A DNA stretch of 58,943 nucleotides from a virus. The notes below the pieces were generated by a model. The model saw only the letters and a program-made list of their open reading frames with translations. It did not search any database and was not told the origin of the DNA. The translations under genes were made by a program, and so were the position numbers. Location of the stretch: positions 1 to 58,943 of the IMG/VR virus record IMGVR_UViG_3300009495_000017. One strand, given 5' to 3'. Below, one piece after another: positions 45,886 through 52,298 of the stretch (position 1 is its first letter; each line of letters opens with the position of its first letter).

Positions 45886-46635
45886 ATGGCAGGTTTAAGA
45901 ACATTACTAGAATTTGGCAGCGGCGGGGATGTACCTACTAACGGAACTATGACTGTTACACGAATACTTGCAAGTAGTCCATCAGCAGTAAATAACGGCG
46001 GCAGATGTTGTTTATGGACAGTGCCTGACAACGTTACATGGATAGGTGTTGAAGCCTGGGGCGGCGGCGGCTCTGGCGCTGGAGCACCTAATTGTCACGC
46101 AGGCAGAAGCGGTGGACCAGGTGCATACGGAAGAAAAATATTTGATGTAACTCCAGGTGACAATTGGACTATATGTGCAGGCGGTACTACATGTTGTCTA
46201 AGTTCATGTTGTGGGTGTACCGGATTTGGATCTTATATGTGTAAAGCAAGCACTTGCTGTCTGTGTGTAAGCGGCGGCAGTGGAGGTTGTACACTCAGTT
46301 ACGGCAACTGTCAATGCGGCAATTCATTAAATAACTGCCAAACAGGTTGTATACTTGGTGCAACATTATGTATACGTCCTGTACAAGGACACGGAAAATG
46401 GACATATGGCGGTAAGTGTAACTTTAAACAGTTTGCTCCTGGAGCACCGTATGCACACACAACAGGAATATGGAGTACGACTGGTTGTGCAAACTGTCAC
46501 GGGTTAGCATTTATGGGGAACTGTGTACCTTATCCAGGACATGGTGGCATGAGTGGTAATAGTTCAAGCGGTACATACTGTGGTGCTCCCGGCGGTTCAG
46601 GTATGGTACAATTATTGTATGTTGCTTCAGAGTAA
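45886..46635 (+). CDS. Cysteine- and glycine-rich adhesin-like protein B
   Basis: 249 residues with 24 Cys; AAGGA at 45875-45879. GGRCCLWTVPDNVTWIGVEA opens the domain, then GGGGSGAGAPNCHAG, WTICAGGTTCCLSSCCGC, and a final GSGMVQLLYVASE. Several His and Cys near residues 218-236 (TGCANCHGLAF...NCVPYPGHGG) include one CANCH, which resembles a heme c motif; this is probably fortuitous (see rejected). Shares architecture with proteins A and C but has diverged in the middle. No export signal. Confidence 0.82.
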   Translation: MAGLRTLLEFGSGGDVPTNGTMTVTRILASSPSAVNNGGRCCLWTVPDNVTWIGVEAWGGGGSGAGAPNCHAGRSGGPGAYGRKIFDVTPGDNWTICAGGTTCCLSSCCGCTGFGSYMCKASTCCLCVSGGSGGCTLSYGNCQCGNSLNNCQTGCILGATLCIRPVQGHGKWTYGGKCNFKQFAPGAPYAHTTGIWSTTGCANCHGLAFMGNCVPYPGHGGMSGNSSSGTYCGAPGGSGMVQLLYVASE

Positions 46636-46644
46636 GGATGTAAA

Positions 46645-47388
46645 ATGGCTAATTTAAGAGAATATTTATACGGATACGATGCAGGTGGCGCACAGACTCC
46701 TACAGAAATAACAGTGTTTAACACTAACATTGATACAGGTAATAATGGCGGCTTTTGCTGTCTTTTTACAGTTCCGACTGGTGTTAAAGGCGTAAGTGGA
46801 GAAGTTTGGGCAGGCGGCGGCGCTGGCGCAGGTGGCTATTGTTGTACATATGGTTGCGGTGGCAGTCCAGGTGGTTATGTAGAATTTCATGCACCGGTTT
46901 CAGCTGGTGATAGTGTTACTATATGCGCAGCTGGTTCAACATGTTGTAGAAGCTACAGTAGTTGCGAAAATGGCAACAACTCATATGTTTGTAAACCTGG
47001 TGCATGGTGTGTTATAGCATGTGGCGGATGTCATGGCTACTGGCAATGTAATGGGTTCAATTGCTACACATGTCAGCGTGTTTGTCAAGAAACAGGCGGC
47101 AATGTTGCCGGTACCGGAGTAACTAGTACCATACATCCAAGAAATTTATCATATGTGTTCGGTAACAATTGGTGTTATCAGCACTCATATGAAGTTAACC
47201 CAGGACCTGCAATGACAGGACATACACGTATGTTTGAAAATGGTTGCTGTATGAATAGATATGGCGCAGGATGTTACTTCGGAACATTTCCAGGCGGAGG
47301 TGGTATGACATCGCATACACAAGGCGGTTGTACTAGCCAATGTGGAACACCGGGCGCCGGCGGCCAAGTATATTTAATATTTAGATAG
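46645..47388 (+). CDS. Cysteine- and glycine-rich adhesin-like protein C
   Basis: 247 residues with 23 Cys; AAGGA right after the previous stop. NNGGFCCLFTVPTGVKGVSG opens the domain, followed by AGGGAGAGGYCCTYGCGG, VTICAAGSTCCRS, and a close GTPGAGGQVYLIFR. Same family as A and B, placed tandemly after B. The next gene is the second chaperone-like protein. Probably an alternative tip protein; role inferred. Confidence 0.82.
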   Translation: MANLREYLYGYDAGGAQTPTEITVFNTNIDTGNNGGFCCLFTVPTGVKGVSGEVWAGGGAGAGGYCCTYGCGGSPGGYVEFHAPVSAGDSVTICAAGSTCCRSYSSCENGNNSYVCKPGAWCVIACGGCHGYWQCNGFNCYTCQRVCQETGGNVAGTGVTSTIHPRNLSYVFGNNWCYQHSYEVNPGPAMTGHTRMFENGCCMNRYGAGCYFGTFPGGGGMTSHTQGGCTSQCGTPGAGGQVYLIFR

Positions 47389-47396
47389 GATTAGTA

Positions 47397-48056
47397 ATGA
47401 CAACAATAAGTGTAAATTTTAGCTATAAAACACCTAACAAACGCGGTGAGCCTAATTTAGAAAATTATACTAATGCATCGTGGACTTATACAGGTCCAGA
47501 TAGATTATGGGTATTTGTTGATAGTATAGACGGTACTTTAGAACCAAGAAATTATTTAACAGTAGAAACAGATGGTGAAACATTTAATCCTGTACCTACT
47601 GAAATAAAAGTAGAAGTTGACCCAACTGTTGATCCTTTAGTAGCAACATTAATAGCTACAGACTTTGACGGCAACGCACCGACGAGATCTTGGGAATTAC
47701 CAGATGGTACTTCTCTTAGAGATTACGATCCATTACCGCCACATGAAGTGTATCGTAATGAAGGGGTATCGTATGATGCTGCTACTAAAACTTGGTCTTA
47801 TGTTTGGGAACGTGATTTAAAAACATGGGATGATATTAGAGCATCGAGAGATGGATTATTAGTATGGTCTGATGCAAGAGTTAGAGAAGATATTCCGGAT
47901 GCAGTTAAAAGTCCATGGGAAGAATATAGAACAGCATTAAGAAATCTTCCTACAACTTGGGCAGATTATGAACCTTGGGAGGTTAGATTTCCTACAGTTC
48001 CTGAAAATCCTAATGATGAAATTACTCCAGGAAATGAACTTCCGGACCCAGAGTAA
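47397..48056 (+). CDS. Tail-assembly-chaperone-like protein 2
   Basis: 219 residues; AGGA just after the previous stop. The C-terminal pattern DIRASRDGLLVWSDARVRED, then KSPWEEYRTALRNLPTTWAD matches protein 1 and the phage tail assembly chaperone family. The beta N-terminus shares TYTGPDRLWVFVDSIDG with ATYTGPDKWYVFVDETTG of protein 1. Last gene of this unit; a hairpin and new late promoter follow. Likely works on Cys-rich protein B or C (inference from adjacency). Confidence 0.82.
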   Translation: MTTISVNFSYKTPNKRGEPNLENYTNASWTYTGPDRLWVFVDSIDGTLEPRNYLTVETDGETFNPVPTEIKVEVDPTVDPLVATLIATDFDGNAPTRSWELPDGTSLRDYDPLPPHEVYRNEGVSYDAATKTWSYVWERDLKTWDDIRASRDGLLVWSDARVREDIPDAVKSPWEEYRTALRNLPTTWADYEPWEVRFPTVPENPNDEITPGNELPDPE

Positions 48057-48075
48057 CCACTTTTAAACTAATCTT

Positions 48076-48112
48076 AAATACCTCTCTATAAATAATTCAT
48101 AGGGAGGTATTT
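48076..48112 (+). promoter_or_regulatory. Hairpin that would mask the ribosome site of the glycosyltransferase gene
   Basis: Left arm 48076-48089 (AAATACCTCTCTAT) pairs with right arm 48099-48112 (ATAGGGAGGTATTT): 14 pairs with one U-G wobble and a 9-base loop. The right arm contains the ribosome site AGGGAGG (48101-48107) three bases from the T-run before ATG 48115. The T-run after the stem could also make it a weak terminator. A transcript begun at the late promoter inside the hairpin would lack the left arm. Confidence 0.75.
48087..48094 (+). promoter_or_regulatory. Perfect T4 late promoter TATAAATA
   Basis: The only intergenic site in the window with the exact T4 consensus TATAAATA. It lies across the left arm and loop of the hairpin at 48076-48112. 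Expected start about 6 bases downstream, near 48100, leaves the ribosome site AGGGAGG unpaired. Confidence 0.8.
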
Positions 48113-48114
48113 TT

Positions 48115-49086
48115 ATGTCCAACAGAAATACAGCAATTTTTATAAACGGTGGCGCTGGTAGAGTAATTACTAGTATACCTGCATTAGAATTATTTGAAAA
48201 AGAAAATCCAAATGATGATTTTATCATAGTATGTGAAGGAGGCACTGATTTTTACAAAGGGCATCCTTCACTACATAAACGTGCATACGATACATGGCAT
48301 AAAAATTTATTTGAAGATAAATTAAAAGATATGAATTTATTAAGTCCTGAACCGTACAGAGTATGGGAATACTATAATCAAAAATGTAGCATTGGCCAAG
48401 CATATGATATAGAAATTAATAAAAAAGGTTTAAGAGACTTGCCTCAACCTAAAATATATTTGGGAAAACAAGAAACTGTATTTGCTCAAAAACTTATAAA
48501 AGAAATAAAAGAAAAAACAAAAAAAGATAAGATAATAGTATTCCAACCATTTGGCAGAGGAATTCATAATGAAGAAGGTATGATTATAGATCCTACTGGA
48601 CGAAGCTTTGAACCTGAGTCTGTTATAAGCATTGTTAAACAACTTTCAAAAAAATTCGCTGTAGTGTTTATGTCTGAAATAGGTATACAGTTTGACGAAT
48701 ATGATATTAAGGAACCTATTGCAATCCCTCAAGGTGCATCTTTAAGAGAATGGGCTGCTATAATTAACCAATCTGATTATTTTTTAGGGTGCGATAGTGT
48801 CGGTCAGCATTTATCATACGCACTTAATGTTCCGACAACAATAGTATTAGGAAGTACATTTGACATTAATGTTAGTTACCCTAATTGTAAATATTTTGAT
48901 ATATTAGATATGGGCGATGATGTTAAAATTTACAGTCCAATTCGTATAACTGTAGATGAATATACAGATAGAATGAATGAAGGTATTATGCGTATGAATG
49001 AGAAAATAGAAAATGTTATTGTTGAATCGTGTATTAAAAATCAAAAAAAATGGAACGGTAAACCGGTTGTTAAGGATGCAGCATAA
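48115..49086 (+). CDS. GT9-like (heptosyltransferase-type) glycosyltransferase
   Basis: 323 residues. The N-terminal Rossmann-like start has FINGGAGRVITSIPALELFE (residues 9-28), the usual GT9 acceptor-domain motif. The donor-domain signature GCDSVGQHLSYALNVPTTIV, then LGST, lies from residue 225, with Asp227 and His232 in the D(S/T)...H position of ADP-heptose:LPS heptosyltransferases. Length is near the family norm. The gene overlaps the next by ATAATG, so the two are translationally coupled. It probably transfers a sugar from a nucleotide donor; the acceptor could be a virion protein, host surface glycan or other phage component. Placement amid tail genes and under a late promoter favours a virion-related role (inference). 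Confidence 0.8.
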   Translation: MSNRNTAIFINGGAGRVITSIPALELFEKENPNDDFIIVCEGGTDFYKGHPSLHKRAYDTWHKNLFEDKLKDMNLLSPEPYRVWEYYNQKCSIGQAYDIEINKKGLRDLPQPKIYLGKQETVFAQKLIKEIKEKTKKDKIIVFQPFGRGIHNEEGMIIDPTGRSFEPESVISIVKQLSKKFAVVFMSEIGIQFDEYDIKEPIAIPQGASLREWAAIINQSDYFLGCDSVGQHLSYALNVPTTIVLGSTFDINVSYPNCKYFDILDMGDDVKIYSPIRITVDEYTDRMNEGIMRMNEKIENVIVESCIKNQKKWNGKPVVKDAA

Positions 49087-50870
49087 TGATTAAAACAGAT
49101 TCTATTTGGATTGCAGCTATTGCTAGAGGACATAATAGTAGTGTATGTCTTTTAAAAGACGGCGAAGTGATATTTAATATAGAAGAAGAAAGACTAAGCC
49201 GTCAAAAATATGACGGCGGTCCTTTTGCAGGAATGTATAAAATATTAGAATATACAGATAAAATAGACTATCTAGTTATTGCACATACCCAACCATTAGC
49301 AGAAGCATCAAGAATAGATTTTAGTGGTGATGATGTATACACTGGGCTTGCTAGAAAACTAGGGTTAATTAGTAGGAAAGAAAATCCGTTTGACCATCCT
49401 CAAGTAATAGATATGAGTTCTTATCATCATAAATTACATGCTGCGTGTGCATTTTATCGTAGCGGATTTGATACAGCAGCAGGCGTAGTAGTCGACGGTG
49501 CAGGTACATTTATTAATATGGGAGATAATGTAGTTTGGGAAGTTGAAACAATTTTTAATTGTTCGTATCCTAACAATATACAAACAATTAGAAAAAACAT
49601 AGGAACTACAGGCCCGACTGTTGAAAAATTTGCAACTAATATTGATGGCGGAATATTTAATGACAACGAATCTCACGAAGCCTATGTATTTGAAAAAGCC
49701 GGAATTACAAAAACATACGAAGCAGTAACAGAATACTGTGGTTGGAATTTTATCGAAGCAGGTAAAACTATGGGATTATTTCCTTATGGTAAACCTAACA
49801 ATAACATTCCATCATTATTTCATGAAACTGCCTACGGTGATGTGAGCAATAGAAATTTAATTATTCCTACTTATCCAAATGGTGCATATATAAATAAAGA
49901 TGTTTATCTAGAATTATCTGATAGCGGCGAAGAAGGTCAAGATTTAACATTATTGCAAAATAGAAGAGATCTTGCATATGCAGTGCAAACACAAACACAA
50001 GAACAAGTTTTAAAATTAATTCACAAAGCAGTAGAAATGACTGGACAAAATAAAGTTGTTATTAGTGGAGGCTACGGACTAAATTGTGTTGCAAATTATT
50101 ATTACTTAGATAATTTAGATAAAGATATAGAAATATATGTAGAGCCTGTATCTAATGATAGCGGTACAGCAATGGGTGCTGCACTATTACAATGGTATAA
50201 CATTAGTAGAGATACTAATGTGCGTGAAAGAAAAGAAACACTTTATGAAGGATTCTCTTATCAATATTCATCTGATGATATTAATAAAATAGCATCTAAA
50301 TATAATGCTACAGTACAATCAGCAACTAACGAAGATGTTATAAAGTTAATTACAGATAAAAATATTGTAAGCATATTTCAAGGTAAAAGTGAAAATGGTC
50401 CACGTGCATTGGGTAATAGAAGTATTTTATACGATCCAACTGACCCTAATGGTAAAGACTTTGTTAATAGTGTAAAGCATAGGGAATACTTCCGTCCATT
50501 TGCAGGTAGTATACTAGAAGAAGATGTACACGAATGGTTTGACTTACGTGGCATGGAAAGTTCGCCTACAATGATGTATGCGGTAAACTGTCAGCCAGGC
50601 GTCGAAGAAAAGATTCCTGCTATCATTCATGTAGATGGCACTTGTCGTATACAAACTGTAAACAGAGAGCAAAATGAAAATTATTACAACCTTATAAAAG
50701 CATTTAAAGACGCTACAGGGTGTCCAATTATCTTTAATACTAGTTTTAATTTAGGTGGCGAGCCACTAGTTGAAACACTCGAAGATGCATTATGGACATT
50801 AAGTAAAAGTAAAATTAACTATCTTTATCTACCAGAATATAAAACATTGATTACTTGTACTAGTGAATAA
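49086..50870 (+). CDS. NodU/TobZ-family carbamoyltransferase
   Basis: 594 residues, full length for the family, which transfers a carbamoyl group from carbamoyl phosphate to a hydroxyl using ATP. The N-terminal Kae1-like domain begins WIAAIARGHNSSVCLLKDG, has the metal-binding HHKLH (His114, His118) and VVVDGAG, and includes ISGGYGLNCVAN and SNDSGTAMGAALL. The C-terminal YrdC-like domain has SIFQGKSENGPRALGNRSIL, EYFRPFAGSILEED and FNTSFNLGGEPLVETLEDA. All key signatures are intact. Coupled to the glycosyltransferase, suggesting a sugar is first added and then carbamoylated. Such genes are known in T4-like marine phages; the substrate here is unknown. Confidence 0.9.
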   Translation: MIKTDSIWIAAIARGHNSSVCLLKDGEVIFNIEEERLSRQKYDGGPFAGMYKILEYTDKIDYLVIAHTQPLAEASRIDFSGDDVYTGLARKLGLISRKENPFDHPQVIDMSSYHHKLHAACAFYRSGFDTAAGVVVDGAGTFINMGDNVVWEVETIFNCSYPNNIQTIRKNIGTTGPTVEKFATNIDGGIFNDNESHEAYVFEKAGITKTYEAVTEYCGWNFIEAGKTMGLFPYGKPNNNIPSLFHETAYGDVSNRNLIIPTYPNGAYINKDVYLELSDSGEEGQDLTLLQNRRDLAYAVQTQTQEQVLKLIHKAVEMTGQNKVVISGGYGLNCVANYYYLDNLDKDIEIYVEPVSNDSGTAMGAALLQWYNISRDTNVRERKETLYEGFSYQYSSDDINKIASKYNATVQSATNEDVIKLITDKNIVSIFQGKSENGPRALGNRSILYDPTDPNGKDFVNSVKHREYFRPFAGSILEEDVHEWFDLRGMESSPTMMYAVNCQPGVEEKIPAIIHVDGTCRIQTVNREQNENYYNLIKAFKDATGCPIIFNTSFNLGGEPLVETLEDALWTLSKSKINYLYLPEYKTLITCTSE

Positions 50871-50873
50871 ATA
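50866..50873 (+). promoter_or_regulatory. T4-type late promoter AATAAATA overlapping a stop codon
   Basis: AATAAATA contains the TAA stop of the carbamoyltransferase (50868-50870). AAGGAG follows at 50882-50887, before ATG 50896. Confidence 0.65.
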
Positions 50874-50895
50874 TAGTATACAAGGAGAATTGTAA

Positions 50896-51306
50896 ATGGC
50901 AATATTTATTGACAAGTATTTACAGGTTGGTAGAAAAAATACTATAAGTCTAAAAAACGATACACAATTAAGTCGAACTGGTCCTTGGGTATCAATTCCG
51001 CAAGAAACTGAATTTGATAGATTTTATCTAGGTGATTTTACAGCCGCCGAATATACAATTTTTATAGATTTAAATACTACTCAAAAAGAAATAATTAAAG
51101 TTTTAGTAGTAGCATCATTAGACAAAGCAACACTATCAGTTTTTGGACGTTCTAATTTAGGAAACGATATTGTAAATCTAAGTGCTACTGTAAATGATTC
51201 ATATGTCAGTTTAAAAGCATCACCTACATCAGACGATAATAAAAATAGCAAATTAGTATATAATGCATTTTATTTTCAAAATCAAAATTTATTGGTTCCT
51301 TACTAA
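50896..51306 (+). CDS. Small conserved phage protein of unknown function
   Basis: 136 residues; AAGGAG 8 bases before ATG. Starts MAIFIDKYLQVGRKNTISLK and contains GPWVSIPQETEFDRFYLGDF; appears all-beta. No enzyme motif, signal peptide or membrane segment. It sits alone between two late promoters, immediately before the last fibre genes. A minor virion component is likely from context; I do not recognise the family. Confidence 0.72.
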   Translation: MAIFIDKYLQVGRKNTISLKNDTQLSRTGPWVSIPQETEFDRFYLGDFTAAEYTIFIDLNTTQKEIIKVLVVASLDKATLSVFGRSNLGNDIVNLSATVNDSYVSLKASPTSDDNKNSKLVYNAFYFQNQNLLVPY

Positions 51307-51308
51307 AA

Positions 51309-51316
51309 GATAAATA
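51309..51316 (+). promoter_or_regulatory. T4-type late promoter GATAAATA (C follows)
   Basis: GATAAATAC starts 3 bases after the stop at 51306. AAGGAG at 51321-51326 follows directly, so a transcript would have almost no leader. It serves 51333 and the giant gene from 52299. Confidence 0.7.
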
Positions 51317-51332
51317 CTGTAAGGAGTATTGA

Positions 51333-52295
51333 ATGCCAATAACTTATAACCCGTTTGAATCAGAATATGGTTTTAAAAGTACAGGATTTATTGTAGACGA
51401 CCAGGGTAACATTACTGCTCGGTCTCTTTCTTTTACTATCGCAGCTGAAGACCAAACTGAAACGGATTTTTCATTTTCGGAATCAGGTGCAGGTCAGTTT
51501 AGAGAAACATCAAATGATCCTGATAATCCTCAGATTGCATTATTAAGAGGCACACGATATACTATAAATTTATCATTATCGGCTTTAACTTTTAATGTAG
51601 CTAACGGCGACGGCTCGTCATTTTATAGTACAGGGTTAAGTCATACAAGCACAGAAAATGTAACAGTTACAGGTAGTTCAGCTCAAGGAAAAAATACTGG
51701 TATTGTTACATTTGATGTTCCGATTGATGCTCCTTCAGAACTAAGATACACAAATTCGTCCGGCGCTCCATACGGCATGATTTCTATTTCGGATCCAGTT
51801 ATAACAGGTAACGGATCATTTAATACACTAACAGTAGCAGGAAATATAAATGCATTAGGATCAAATGCTAATATTAGATTGCAGCCAAGTGATTTAGGAT
51901 CAGTAATTATTTCTGCTAATTCAGGAAGCATAACAGGGTTATCGATCACAGCACCAGCAATTACTTCAACAGCCGGATTAATTGATTTAAGACCGCAAAA
52001 CAATAATATAAATTTAATTGCTAGAGGATCAGGAATAACAACGATAGATAGCGGTACAACCGGGTCATTAAACAATATATCGATAGGAAATAATATACCA
52101 GCAGCCGGAGCTTTTACGTCCTTAAGTGCTACCTCGGGTACATTAGATAGCATAAATATTGGTGCAACTACTCCTGGATCTGCTGTATTTACAACTGCAT
52201 CTGTTACACAAGCTCCAACAACAACTACCGGTATAGCAAACAAACGGTATGTAGACGAAAACGTTACTGCATTAGCAATTGCTTTAGGAACATAA
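51333..52295 (+). CDS. Tail fibre protein with degenerate cupredoxin-like domain
   Basis: 320 residues; AAGGAG 6 bases before ATG. N-terminal 45 residues (NPFESEYGFKSTGFIVDDQG) form a short anchor-like module. Residues 45-155 follow the cupredoxin plan of the neighbours (NPQIALLRGTRYTINL ... SSAQGKNTGIVTFDVPIDAP ... PYGMISI), but no His-Cys-His ligand set is present. The rest is a shaft of short repeats (LNNISIGNNIPAAGAFTSLS, then LDSINIGATTPGSAVFTTAS) ending in a helical RYVDENVTALAIALGT. Probably a short fibre. Confidence 0.83.
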   Translation: MPITYNPFESEYGFKSTGFIVDDQGNITARSLSFTIAAEDQTETDFSFSESGAGQFRETSNDPDNPQIALLRGTRYTINLSLSALTFNVANGDGSSFYSTGLSHTSTENVTVTGSSAQGKNTGIVTFDVPIDAPSELRYTNSSGAPYGMISISDPVITGNGSFNTLTVAGNINALGSNANIRLQPSDLGSVIISANSGSITGLSITAPAITSTAGLIDLRPQNNNINLIARGSGITTIDSGTTGSLNNISIGNNIPAAGAFTSLSATSGTLDSINIGATTPGSAVFTTASVTQAPTTTTGIANKRYVDENVTALAIALGT

Positions 52296-52298
52296 AAC

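Noticed and set aside
46486-46500. CANCH in Cys-rich protein B as a heme c attachment site
   Set aside because: A single CxxCH in a protein with 24 Cys and no export signal is likely to be chance.
48099-48114. Simple Rho-independent terminator as the only role of the hairpin
   Set aside because: The right arm contains the ribosome site and the T-run abuts the start codon, so masking of translation explains it better; partial termination is still possible.
49889-49896. A second perfect TATAAATA on the + strand
   Set aside because: It lies inside the carbamoyltransferase coding region with no gene start or ribosome site near it; in AT-rich DNA such matches arise by chance.
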